DNA from: Erwinia sorbitola
Lineage (GTDB): Bacteria; Pseudomonadota; Gammaproteobacteria; Enterobacterales; Enterobacteriaceae
NCBI RefSeq assembly: GCF_009738185.1
Contig: NZ_CP046509.1
Coordinates: forward strand, 2,421,501-2,485,500
Direction: 5' to 3'
Length of the DNA stretch: 64,000 bases
Shown here one piece after another: positions 54,181 through 63,012 of this stretch (position 1 is the first letter of the stretch; each line of letters starts with the position of its first letter). Made by a program: the position numbers and the translations under genes. Below the pieces are notes generated by a model. The model was not told where the DNA came from, did not search any database, and worked only from the letters and a program-made list of their open reading frames with translations.

Positions 54181-55059
54181 ATGAACGAGAAACTCTTTTC
54201 ACTGCCCGTGATTAACCAGATATCCCCTTACCTCTCACAGCGCCAGATTGGCGAACTCCCGGTCGTGGTGGTGGCGCATCCTAAAGTCCGCGCCGCCGTG
54301 ACCTTACAGGGCGCGCAGCTGATTGCATGGCAACCTGCCGGTGAAAAACCAGTGATCTGGTTAAGTGATAAAACCGCCTGGACTGCGGGTAAGGCAATAC
54401 GCGGCGGTGTACCAATCTGCTGGCCGTGGTTTGGCCCGGCGGGTGAGCCTGCCCATGGTTTTGCCCGCATTCTGCCGTGGACGCTGACCGCGCACGATGA
54501 AAACGAAAACAGCGTAATGCTGACCTTTGAATTAAAAAGCAGTGAGCAGAGCAAAAAGCTCTGGCCACACGATTTTACCCTGCTCGCCCGCTTCCGTTTT
54601 AGTGACCGCTGTGAAATTGAGCTGGAAGCCCACGGTGACTATGAAGCCACTGCTGCACTGCACAGCTATTTCGAAGTCGCGGATATTGACGGCGTAGAAG
54701 TAAGTGGTCTTGGCGAAAGCTATATTGATAAGGTCAATAACGGCGTTATTGGAACTTCTGCTGACGGCAAACAGACCTATCCGCAGCGAATTGACCGTAT
54801 CTATACGCAACCCGCAGATTGCAGCGTGATTGAAGATCAGGCCGGTCAGCGCGCCATTGAGGTTTACCACCACCATCAAAGTGACGTTGTCACGTGGAAT
54901 CCCGGTGCGGAACTCTCTTGCAGCATGGGTGATATGGCTAATGAGGGTTATAAAACCATGGTGTGTGTGGAAACTGCCCACGTCAGTAAGCCGATGGTAA
55001 GTGCGGGTGAACAACCTGCCCGTCTGGCGACCACCTTCCGCGTACGCAGCAAGCGTTAA
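54181..55059 (+). CDS. yeaD: YeaD, D-hexose-6-phosphate mutarotase
   Basis: A 292-residue galactose-mutarotase-fold enzyme interconverting alpha and beta anomers of glucose-6-phosphate. Typical segments are RGGVPICWPWFGP, ALHSYFEVADI, with the active-site histidine, and VCVETAHV with the catalytic glutamate. It lies 75 bases after gapA, past the terminator. Confidence 0.95.
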   Translation: MNEKLFSLPVINQISPYLSQRQIGELPVVVVAHPKVRAAVTLQGAQLIAWQPAGEKPVIWLSDKTAWTAGKAIRGGVPICWPWFGPAGEPAHGFARILPWTLTAHDENENSVMLTFELKSSEQSKKLWPHDFTLLARFRFSDRCEIELEAHGDYEATAALHSYFEVADIDGVEVSGLGESYIDKVNNGVIGTSADGKQTYPQRIDRIYTQPADCSVIEDQAGQRAIEVYHHHQSDVVTWNPGAELSCSMGDMANEGYKTMVCVETAHVSKPMVSAGEQPARLATTFRVRSKR

Positions 55060-55066
55060 CGCGAAC

Positions 55067-55093
55067 CGGAGCGACCTGCTAATGGTCGCTCCG
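55067..55093. terminator. Hairpin between yeaD and yeaE
   Basis: A 10-bp stem CGGAGCGACC/GGTCGCTCCG with a 7-base loop between convergent genes. The T runs are weak. Confidence 0.55.
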
Positions 55094-55115
55094 TTATCTG
55101 GACAGAACTGGAAAG

Positions 55116-55967
55116 CTAAACCACATCCAGCGGCAGTTTGGTGGCAGGAGGCGGGAAAGCCTGGTTAATAAGTGCCAGCTCTTCGCCGGACAGAACCACA
55201 TCCAGCGCCGACGCATTATCGTAAACATGAGCAATGCTGCTTGCTTTTGGAATGGCCATCACACCATCTTTACGAATTACCCACGCCAGCAGCACCTGCG
55301 CCACGCTAATGCCCTTTTGTTGTGCAATCTGAACAAGCACCGGGTGGTTCATCAACTCTGCACGTAGCCGCCCTGCCTGCGCCAGAGGACAATAGGCCAT
55401 CACTGGCATTCCCAGCCGCTGACACTCAGGCAGTAAATCGTATTCAATACCGCGTGAGGCCAGATGATACAGCACCTGGTTAGTAGCGCACTCCTCGCCT
55501 CGCTGTTCGCCGAGCAGTTCATGGAGATCGTCAGTGTCAAAATTGGAGACACCCCAGCGGCGAATTTTCCCCTGCTGCAGTAGTTTTTCCATTGCGCGCA
55601 GAGTCTCTTCCAGAGGAATGTTACCTCGCCAGTGAAGCAGATAGAGGTCAAGATAATCAGTATCTAAGCGGGCCAGGCTACGTTCGCAGGCGCCTATGGC
55701 ATCCGCTTCGCTGGCATTCCACGGATAGACTTTCGACACTAAAAATGCCTTGTCACGTCGCCCCTGCAACGCTTCCCCCACCACCCGCTCGGCACCGCCT
55801 TCTGCATACATTTCGGCGGTATCAATCAGGGTCAGACCTCTTTCCAGTCCGGCCTGAAGTGCAGCTACTTCCTGGCTGCGCTGCGCGCTTTCTTCCCCCA
55901 TAAACCAGGTGCCCTGGCCTATGGCTGGCAGGATGGTGCCATCTGTAAATGTGACTGTTCTGTTCAT
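55116..55967 (-). CDS. yeaE: YeaE, aldo/keto reductase (methylglyoxal reductase family)
   Basis: A 283-residue TIM-barrel aldo/keto reductase. The tetrad appears as Asp and Tyr in DTAEMYAEGGAE, Lys in FLVSKVYPWN, and His in LYLLHWRG. NADPH-binding residues lie in IPKASS near the C-terminus. E. coli YeaE reduces methylglyoxal and some aromatic aldehydes. The ATG at 55967 follows GGGAGA. Confidence 0.93.
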   Translation of the reverse strand: MNRTVTFTDGTILPAIGQGTWFMGEESAQRSQEVAALQAGLERGLTLIDTAEMYAEGGAERVVGEALQGRRDKAFLVSKVYPWNASEADAIGACERSLARLDTDYLDLYLLHWRGNIPLEETLRAMEKLLQQGKIRRWGVSNFDTDDLHELLGEQRGEECATNQVLYHLASRGIEYDLLPECQRLGMPVMAYCPLAQAGRLRAELMNHPVLVQIAQQKGISVAQVLLAWVIRKDGVMAIPKASSIAHVYDNASALDVVLSGEELALINQAFPPPATKLPLDVV

Positions 55968-56005
55968 CAGTTCTCCCTGCACTGTTTCAGAGCACTGCCG
56001 CGATC

Positions 56006-56031
56006 AAAAAGGGCGCAAAGCGCCCTTTTTT
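56006..56031. terminator. mipA terminator (bidirectional)
   Basis: An 11-bp stem AAAAAGGGCGC/GCGCCCTTTTT with an AAA loop. Confidence 0.9.
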
Positions 56032-56048
56032 AGTGCATTGTCACGGCA

Positions 56049-56798
56049 TCAGAAGGTGTAGCTAATTCCGGTCCATAGTAACATTTGCGAATCCCGGTCA
56101 ACCATTGGGCTATCTTTGATTTCATCACCCAGGCGCATGTAACGTCCGGACAGCGTCGCATTCCAGTGGTCACTGAAGTTCCAGCCAGCACTCAGCTCAA
56201 TGTACGGGCTCCAGCTGCTGTCAGGATCATAGCTGTTCAGGCCACTGCGGCGTGATTCTGCGGATGAAATACCATAATAATAGTCATTCTGGTTGGAACT
56301 GTTCCACAGTGCGCCGATACCCGGGGTAAGATTAAACTGACCAAATTCAAAGCGATAGAGATAGGTCAGATCCCAGATAATCCCGTTACTGTTATCCAGC
56401 ATATCGCCCACCAGCGTGGTACGTACGATACCCCAGTCCGCTGAGTGGCGATAAGCCAGGCCCCCCATCAGTGTCATATGACGCTTGTTCAGCGACTTCA
56501 TATCGCCGTCATCGGCATCGTCCGGGTCATAGTTCTGCGGTGAACCCACAATCGTCAGTGACAGCTGATCCTGCTGGTCTTTCCACAGAAAATATCCGGC
56601 CTGAAGAGAGCGGATATAAAAGCTGTCACCCTCATAGTTGATAATCGGTACAGGGTAGTAACGATCCTGTCCGCTTTTATATGGGCTCTGGCTGTAAAGC
56701 AGCGATGCCCCCAGCGTTAACGGGTTTGCTTGTGCGAGAGGAGCCGCAAAACAGAGAGGTAAAAGGGCAGTAAGCGCCGTAAGTTTGAATTGGTTCAC
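56049..56798 (-). CDS. mipA: MipA/OmpV family outer membrane protein
   Basis: A 249-residue beta-barrel protein. The signal peptide (MNQFKLTALTALLPLCFAAP) ends at AQA. The conserved YPVPIINYEGDSFYIRSLQAGYFLW segment starts the mature chain, and the protein ends SYTF, an outer-membrane C-terminal signature. E. coli MipA connects MltA and PBP1B in murein synthesis. The start is GTG at 56798. Confidence 0.93.
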   Translation of the reverse strand: MNQFKLTALTALLPLCFAAPLAQANPLTLGASLLYSQSPYKSGQDRYYPVPIINYEGDSFYIRSLQAGYFLWKDQQDQLSLTIVGSPQNYDPDDADDGDMKSLNKRHMTLMGGLAYRHSADWGIVRTTLVGDMLDNSNGIIWDLTYLYRFEFGQFNLTPGIGALWNSSNQNDYYYGISSAESRRSGLNSYDPDSSWSPYIELSAGWNFSDHWNATLSGRYMRLGDEIKDSPMVDRDSQMLLWTGISYTF

Positions 56799-57230
56799 AA
56801 TTTATTCAGTCCATTAATATAACAATCAATTTATCATTTTAAACAATATGGTCGCATAAGGTCATAAATTTACATAACTGGTCGCACATATAATCAATCA
56901 CCCTACGAAATCTGATCGTTAACCCGGTGGGAATTTTTACAAAAAGCCGTCAGGCCGCATCAGATAAGGGGATTGTAAAGATAGTTTTTAACTTTGTTAT
57001 TGAAATTTCATCGAAAATGGTCAGCAATTCAGGAAATTTCCTAAATGCGATCTACGCTTAATTATAAGACGCTAAATTCCAACGAGTAGAGTGATGAGCA
57101 ATTTTGTGTATCCCGATTAAAAAAAGTCAGGTTGGCATAAGGGTTGCTGTACTCACTGTAAGTTCCTTCAGGAGCTGACCAAACTTAGGCTCCTGGTACC
57201 TGTGCTAAAAATGAAAGGACGGGCATCGCC
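56799..57230. other. mipA-yeaG divergent region
   Basis: About 430 bases, AT-rich on the mipA side, with two similar short repeats (TGGTCGCATAAGG near 56848 and TGGTCGCACATA near 56880) that could be an operator. The right half carries the sigma-54 promoter of yeaG. No gene seen. Confidence 0.5.
57133..57148 (+). promoter_or_regulatory. Sigma-54 promoter of yeaG
   Basis: TGGCATAAGGGTTGCT has GG at -24 and GC at -12 with ten bases between, as required by sigma-54. It lies 83 bases before the yeaG start. E. coli yeaG is activated by NtrC through sigma-54, so the same nitrogen control is likely. Confidence 0.82.
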
Positions 57231-59165
57231 ATGAATATATTCGATCACTACCGTCAGCGCTATGAAGCTGCCAAGGACGAAGAGTTCACACTGCAGGAAT
57301 TTCTTACGGTCTGCCGACAAGATCGCAGTGCATACGCCAACGCGGCGGAACGACTGTTAATGGCTATAGGTGAGCCAGTGATGGTTGATACCGCTCTCCA
57401 GCCACGCCTTTCCCGACTGTTCTCCAACCGTGTGGTTGCGCGCTACCCGGCGTTTGAAGAGTTTTACGGCATGGAAGATGCGATTGAACAGATCGTTTCC
57501 TACCTGAAACATGCTGCGCAAGGGCTGGAAGAGAAGAAACAGATTCTTTACCTGCTCGGCCCGGTGGGCGGCGGGAAATCATCTCTGGCTGAACGGCTTA
57601 AATCGCTGATGCAGCGAGTACCAATCTATGTGCTCACTGCCGATGGCGAACGCAGCCCGGTTAATGACCATCCGCTCTGCCTGTTTAATCCGCAGGAAGA
57701 TGCCAATATTCTTGAAAAAGAGTACGGGGTACCGCGTCGCTACCTCGGCACCATTATGTCGCCGTGGGCAGCTAAACGCCTGCACGAATTTGGTGGTGAT
57801 ATTACCCGTTTCAAAGTGGTGAAGGTCTGGCCGTCAATTCTGGAGCAGGTGGCGATTGCTAAAACTGAACCAGGTGATGAAAACAACCAGGATATTTCAG
57901 CACTGGTGGGTAAAGTGGATATCCGTAAACTGGAGAACCACGCGCAAAACGATCCTGATGCCTACGGCTATTCCGGTGCCCTGTGCCGTGCCAACCAGGG
58001 GATTATGGAGTTTGTGGAGATGTTCAAAGCCCCTATTAAGGTGCTGCATCCGCTGCTGACCGCGACTCAGGAAGGTAACTACAACGGTACCGAAGGGATC
58101 TCCGCCCTGCCGTTTAACGGGATTATTCTTGCGCACTCCAACGAATCTGAGTGGGTGACTTTCCGTAACAACAAGAATAACGAGGCGTTCCTTGACCGCG
58201 TTTATATCGTCAAAGTGCCTTACTGCCTGCGCGTCTCCGAAGAGATTAAGATTTATGACAAGCTGCTGGTTAACAGTGAGCTGACCCATGCGCCTTGTGC
58301 GCCGGGAACCCTGGAAACGCTGGCGCGCTTCTCCATTCTCTCGCGCCTGAAAGAGCCTGAGAACTCCAGTACTTACTCAAAAATGCGCGTGTACGATGGG
58401 GAAAGCCTGAAAGATACCGATCCTAAGTCGAAATCCTATCAGGAGTACCGTGACTACGCTGGCGTTGATGAAGGGATGAACGGGTTATCCACCCGCTTCG
58501 CCTTTAAAATCCTCTCCCGCGTATTTAACTTCGACCATGCCGAAGTCGCCGCTAACCCGGTGCATCTGTTCTACGTTCTCGAGCAGCAAATTGACCGTGA
58601 ACAGTTCCCTCAGGAGCAGGCTGAGAAGTATCTTGAGCATCTGAAAGGCTACCTGATCCCGAAATATGCTGAGTTTATCGGCAAAGAGATTCAGACCGCC
58701 TATCTGGAGTCCTACTCAGAATATGGTCAGAATATCTTCGATCGCTATGTCACCTATGCTGATTTCTGGATTCAGGATCAGGAGTATCGCGATCCGGATA
58801 CCGGCCAGCTGTTTGACCGTGAGTCCCTGAACGCCGAGCTGGAAAAAATTGAGAAGCCCGCCGGGATCAGCAATCCAAAAGACTTCCGTAATGAAATCGT
58901 TAACTTTGTCCTGCGTGCCCGCGCCCACAACAATGGCCGTAACCCGAACTGGACTAGCTACGAGAAACTGCGCACCGTAATTGAGAAGAAAATGTTCTCG
59001 AATACTGAGGAGCTGCTGCCGGTCATTTCATTCAACGCCAAAACGTCCACTGATGAACAGAAAAAGCACGACGACTTTGTCGACCGTATGATGGAAAAAG
59101 GCTATACCCGCAAACAGGTTCGCCTGCTGTGTGAATGGTATCTGCGTGTCAGAAAATCGTCCTGA
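57231..59165 (+). CDS. yeaG: YeaG, PrkA-family serine protein kinase
   Basis: A 644-residue protein, the E. coli length. It combines an AAA+-like N-terminal part (P-loop GPVGGGKSS at 110-118) with a C-terminal PrkA domain. PrkA-type kinases are induced by nitrogen starvation and stationary phase; E. coli YeaG works with YeaH during nitrogen limitation. It is followed by yeaH after 68 bases. Confidence 0.95.
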   Translation: MNIFDHYRQRYEAAKDEEFTLQEFLTVCRQDRSAYANAAERLLMAIGEPVMVDTALQPRLSRLFSNRVVARYPAFEEFYGMEDAIEQIVSYLKHAAQGLEEKKQILYLLGPVGGGKSSLAERLKSLMQRVPIYVLTADGERSPVNDHPLCLFNPQEDANILEKEYGVPRRYLGTIMSPWAAKRLHEFGGDITRFKVVKVWPSILEQVAIAKTEPGDENNQDISALVGKVDIRKLENHAQNDPDAYGYSGALCRANQGIMEFVEMFKAPIKVLHPLLTATQEGNYNGTEGISALPFNGIILAHSNESEWVTFRNNKNNEAFLDRVYIVKVPYCLRVSEEIKIYDKLLVNSELTHAPCAPGTLETLARFSILSRLKEPENSSTYSKMRVYDGESLKDTDPKSKSYQEYRDYAGVDEGMNGLSTRFAFKILSRVFNFDHAEVAANPVHLFYVLEQQIDREQFPQEQAEKYLEHLKGYLIPKYAEFIGKEIQTAYLESYSEYGQNIFDRYVTYADFWIQDQEYRDPDTGQLFDRESLNAELEKIEKPAGISNPKDFRNEIVNFVLRARAHNNGRNPNWTSYEKLRTVIEKKMFSNTEELLPVISFNAKTSTDEQKKHDDFVDRMMEKGYTRKQVRLLCEWYLRVRKSS

Positions 59166-59233
59166 TGTGAGTCTTACCCGTTCGGGTCGGGGCATCTGCC
59201 CTGGCTCGTCTGGCAACACTGTTTGGGGGAGCT

Positions 59234-60514
59234 ATGGCCTATTTTATCGATCGGCGTCTTAACGGGAAGAACAAGAGCGCGGTTAATCGCCAGCGCTTTT
59301 TGCGCCGCTATAAATCGCAAATCAAACAGTCGATCTCCGAGGCCATCAATAAGCGTTCGGTTACCGACGTGAGCAGCGGGGAATCCGTCTCTATTCCGAT
59401 TGAAGATATTAACGAACCGAGTTTTCATCAGGGACGCGGTGGTCAGCGCCATCGTGTTCACCCGGGCAACGACCATTTTGTGCAGAATGACCGGGTAGAA
59501 CGCCCTCAGGGCGGCGGCGGTGGCAGCGGAAGCGGTCAGGGCAACGCCGGTAAGGATGGCGAAGGCCAGGATGAGTTCGTGTTCAACATCTCTAAAGATG
59601 AATATCTCGATCTGCTGTTTGAAGATCTTGCGCTGCCTAATCTGAAAAAAAATCAGCACCGGCAGCTGAATGAGTACAAAAACCACCGCGCAGGCTACAC
59701 CGCTAACGGGGTACCGGCCAATATCAGCGTAGTGCGATCGTTGCAAAACTCACTGGCGCGGCGAACCGCGATGACTGCGGGTAAACGGCGTATGCTGGCG
59801 GAACTGGAAGCGGCGCTTTTGCTGGTGGAAAAAAGCGAGCCGGTTCAGCTACTGGAAGAGGATCGGCTGCGTAAAGAGATTGAAGAGCTGCGTGCACGCA
59901 TCAAGCGCGTACCCTTTATCGATACTTTTGACCTGCGTTACAAAAACTTTGAGAAACGCCCGGAACCTTCAAGTCAGGCAGTCATGTTCTGTCTGATGGA
60001 TGTGTCTGGCTCAATGGATCAGGCCACCAAAGATATGGCCAAACGTTTTTATATTCTGCTGTATCTGTTCCTCAGCCGTACCTATAAAAACGTTGATGTG
60101 GTCTATATCCGTCACCATACACAGGCAAAAGAGGTTGATGAGCAGGAGTTCTTCTATTCGCAGGAGACCGGCGGAACCATCGTTTCCAGTGCGCTGAAGC
60201 TGATGGACGAAGTGGTTAAAGAGCGCTACGACCCTGCACAGTGGAATATTTATGCTGCACAGGCCTCCGATGGCGACAACTGGGCTGATGACTCACCGCT
60301 GTGTCACGAGATCCTGGCTAAAAATATTCTGCCGGTGGTGCGCTACTACAGCTACATCGAAATTACCCGGCGTGCTCATCAGACGCTGTGGCGTGAATAT
60401 GAACATCTGCAATCCACATTTGATAACTTTGCTATCCAGCATATCCGTGAACCGGAAGATATTTATCCGGTGTTCCGCGCCCTGTTTCACAAACAGGCAG
60501 AAGAGAATTACTGA
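59234..60514 (+). CDS. yeaH: YeaH, VWA-domain-like protein
   Basis: A 426-residue protein (UPF0229). A basic N-terminal region (about 10-35) and a glycine-rich linker (93-104) precede a VWA-like domain whose metal-site motif DVSGS is at 256-260. Partner of YeaG in the nitrogen-stress response; the biochemical role is not known. Start follows GGGGGAG. Confidence 0.93.
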   Translation: MAYFIDRRLNGKNKSAVNRQRFLRRYKSQIKQSISEAINKRSVTDVSSGESVSIPIEDINEPSFHQGRGGQRHRVHPGNDHFVQNDRVERPQGGGGGSGSGQGNAGKDGEGQDEFVFNISKDEYLDLLFEDLALPNLKKNQHRQLNEYKNHRAGYTANGVPANISVVRSLQNSLARRTAMTAGKRRMLAELEAALLLVEKSEPVQLLEEDRLRKEIEELRARIKRVPFIDTFDLRYKNFEKRPEPSSQAVMFCLMDVSGSMDQATKDMAKRFYILLYLFLSRTYKNVDVVYIRHHTQAKEVDEQEFFYSQETGGTIVSSALKLMDEVVKERYDPAQWNIYAAQASDGDNWADDSPLCHEILAKNILPVVRYYSYIEITRRAHQTLWREYEHLQSTFDNFAIQHIREPEDIYPVFRALFHKQAEENY

Positions 60515-60523
60515 CACTTTTTA

Positions 60524-60556
60524 CTCAGCCGGTGACTGACACCGGCTGAGATATTC
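60524..60556 (+). terminator. yeaGH terminator
   Basis: An 11-bp perfect stem CTCAGCCGGTG/CACCGGCTGAG with an ACTGA loop, nine bases beyond yeaH, then ATATTCTT. Confidence 0.7.
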
Positions 60557-60843
60557 TTAACTCCAATGCCTGCACTGCCCCCTTCTCATGGTAAAATGCC
60601 CTCCAGACAGCGTTTTTTCTCTCGTCTTCGCACCAGTTTTTCGATTGTGCAGCGCTAATGCGTCAAATAAAGCCCATTTTGATGGTACTCAGCAGCATTT
60701 ACATCTGGCTATTTTGCGATATTTTATTCTGACTGATACTTATCTTCTGTATGCAAATGAGTTGCGTCCAGATTTCGACCCTTCACCTGGTTGATAACCT
60801 GCGGTGAAAGCGGTTTTTTTACACTTCACAGGAGAAATGCCCT
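60557..60843 (+). other. Upstream region of cvrA, no gene seen
   Basis: About 290 bases with no convincing open frame; a 68-codon frame at 60588 has no ribosome site and no family resemblance. It must hold the cvrA promoter; a T run at about 60814-60820 precedes an AGGAG ribosome site. Confidence 0.5.
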
Positions 60844-62571
60844 TTGGAAGCCAGCGCTATTTATAGTCTGTTCATTATTGGTTCTGTGCTGGTTGCGTCG
60901 AGCATTCTGTTAAGTTCTTTTTCATCCAGACTGGGGATCCCCATACTGGTGATCTTCCTTGCGCTGGGTATGCTGGCAGGTGTCGACGGTATTGGTGGCA
61001 TCGCCTTTGACAATTATCCTGCCGCATATCTCATCAGTAACCTGGCACTGGCGGTGATTCTGCTTGACGGTGGTATGCGCACTCAGGCCAGCTCGTTTAA
61101 AGTTGCACTAGGCCCGGCACTGTCGCTGGCGACGGTTGGGGTACTCATCACCGCCGGGCTGACCGGGCTGGCGGCAGCCTGGCTGTTCGACCTCAACCTG
61201 ATGAACGGCTTTCTTGTCGGAGCAATTATCGGTTCCACTGATGCCGCAGCGGTGTTTTCACTGCTGGGCGGCAAAGGGCTGAATGAGCGCGTGAGCGCCA
61301 CGCTGGAGATCGAATCCGGCAGTAACGATCCGATGGCAGTGTTTCTGACTATTACGTTAATTGAGATGATTCAGCAGGGACAAACCGGTCTGAGCTGGAT
61401 GTTCGTGGTACATATTGTTCAGCAGTTCGGGCTGGGGATTTTACTCGGTCTGGGCGGCGGCTGGGCTTTGCTACAGCTGGTTAATCGTGTTTCGCTGGCC
61501 AGCGGCCTCTATCCTTTGCTGGCTCTCAGCGGCGGGATTTTGGTGTTTTCCCTCACCACCGCGCTGGAAGGCAGTGGGATCCTCGCCGTCTATCTCTGTG
61601 GATTTGTGCTGGGTAACCGCCCTATTCGTAACCGCCACGGCATTCTGCAAACCTTTGACGGTATGGCGTGGCTGAGCCAGATTGGTATGTTTCTGGTGCT
61701 GGGCCTGCTGGTCAATCCTAAAGATCTGTGGAGTATCGCTATTCCGGCCACCCTGCTATCGCTCTGCCTGATTCTGATCGCCCGTCCACTGTCGATCATT
61801 ATCGGGCTGCTGCCGTTCCGTGGGTTTAATATTCGTGAACGTATTTTCATCAGCTGGGTGGGGCTGAGAGGCGCAGTGCCGATCATTCTCGCCGTCTTCC
61901 CGATGATGGCCGGACTGCCCCACGCTTCACTGTTCTTCAATATTGCCTTCTTCGTGGTAATGGTGTCACTGATGGTTCAGGGGACTTCACTGGGCTGGGC
62001 GGCGCGTAAGGCCAGGGTCGTAGTACCGCCTATGGCTTATCCCATCTCTCGCGTGGGTCTGGATATACATCCGGAAAATCCGTGGGAACAGTTTGTTTAT
62101 CAACTCAGCGCGGACAAATGGTGCGTCGGCGCGGCGCTGCGTGACCTGAGAATGCCGCGTGAAACGCGTATCGCAGCGTTATTCCGCGATAACCTGCTGC
62201 TACACCCATCCGGCAGCACCCGTCTGAGAGAGAACGATGTGCTGTGTGTAATCGGCCGGGAGCGTGATTTGCCCGCACTGGGCAAGCTGTTCAGTCAGTC
62301 TCCCCCTGTTTCACTGGATCAGCGCTTCTTCGGTGACTTTATTTTGCAGGCCGATGCCCGGTTGCAGGATGTCTCGGAAATTTACGGCATCGAGCTGGAT
62401 GATGAAGCAGACACTCAGCAGACGCTTGGGCAGCTGGTTCTTGGTTTAATCGGCGGTGCACCAGTGGTGGGCGACCAGGTAGAATGGAAAAATATGGTCT
62501 GGACGGTGGCGGAAAAAGAAGCTAACGAAATCATCAAAGTTGGCGTCAGGGTACAAGAAGAGAAAGAGTAA
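60844..62571 (+). CDS. cvrA: K+/H+ antiporter CvrA (NhaP2-type)
   Basis: A 575-residue CPA1-family antiporter. About twelve transmembrane helices fill residues 5-395, including the conserved STDAAAVFSLLGG and ESGSNDPMAVFLT motifs with the ion-binding aspartates. A cytosolic TrkA-C-like regulatory domain follows (about 410-575). The start is TTG at 60844, chosen because the family N-terminus begins there (MEASAIYSLF) and GGAG lies nine bases upstream. An out-of-frame ATG at 60837 lies two bases after that site. E. coli CvrA helps to keep growth at low osmolarity. Confidence 0.94.
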   Translation: MEASAIYSLFIIGSVLVASSILLSSFSSRLGIPILVIFLALGMLAGVDGIGGIAFDNYPAAYLISNLALAVILLDGGMRTQASSFKVALGPALSLATVGVLITAGLTGLAAAWLFDLNLMNGFLVGAIIGSTDAAAVFSLLGGKGLNERVSATLEIESGSNDPMAVFLTITLIEMIQQGQTGLSWMFVVHIVQQFGLGILLGLGGGWALLQLVNRVSLASGLYPLLALSGGILVFSLTTALEGSGILAVYLCGFVLGNRPIRNRHGILQTFDGMAWLSQIGMFLVLGLLVNPKDLWSIAIPATLLSLCLILIARPLSIIIGLLPFRGFNIRERIFISWVGLRGAVPIILAVFPMMAGLPHASLFFNIAFFVVMVSLMVQGTSLGWAARKARVVVPPMAYPISRVGLDIHPENPWEQFVYQLSADKWCVGAALRDLRMPRETRIAALFRDNLLLHPSGSTRLRENDVLCVIGRERDLPALGKLFSQSPPVSLDQRFFGDFILQADARLQDVSEIYGIELDDEADTQQTLGQLVLGLIGGAPVVGDQVEWKNMVWTVAEKEANEIIKVGVRVQEEKE

Positions 62572-63012
62572 TTTTTCCTCCCTCTGTTGACAGGACAACC
62601 GACAGAGGAGAATAACACTCCACTGGATTAATCTGAAACCGTCATTTTAATCAATGACGGTTTTAAAATTCATCTATTAGTAGGTATTCAATTATCTTAT
62701 TGTCATAATTTTTTATTTATTTCTTTTAGTTAGCCGTAACAACCGCGATTAACCCCCTGTGTGATTTTTCAGCTGCTTTTAGGAATTTCCCGTATTAACT
62801 AACTCAAATAACTCCTGCATACTCATCACTTCATTATGTGACGGAATAGTGTGGTCTCCCTCTTCTCCACCGTTCCGCTGCCCTTACATTGTAACAATAA
62901 TGGCAACACCGACGTCAGTCTGATAAACCCTTTGGGTTTAATGTAGAGACTCCTGGACGCGTGCGTTATCCTCGTCAGGTCGTTGATTTCTCATTAAAAG
63001 AGAGCAGGCATT
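62572..63012 (+). other. Intergenic region before the exopolysaccharide gene
   Basis: About 440 bases containing the cvrA terminator and AT-rich sequence. A palindrome TAAACCC-TTT-GGGTTTA (62924-62940) lies 73 bases before the transferase start. I looked for a JUMPstart/ops motif (GGCGGTAG) and did not see one. A stretch TAGGAATTTCC near 62780 loosely resembles an RcsAB box but is too degenerate to call. Confidence 0.5.
62637..62664 (+). terminator. cvrA terminator
   Basis: A 10-bp stem AACCGTCATT/AATGACGGTT with a TTAATC loop and a T-rich tail. Confidence 0.85.

Noticed and set aside
60588..60794. 68-codon plus-strand frame between yeaH and cvrA
   Set aside because: No ribosome site, Cys- and Ser-rich composition, no family resemblance.
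62572..63012. RcsAB box or JUMPstart element before the exopolysaccharide gene
   Set aside because: Only a weak half match near 62780 and no GGCGGTAG motif; too degenerate to list as a feature.
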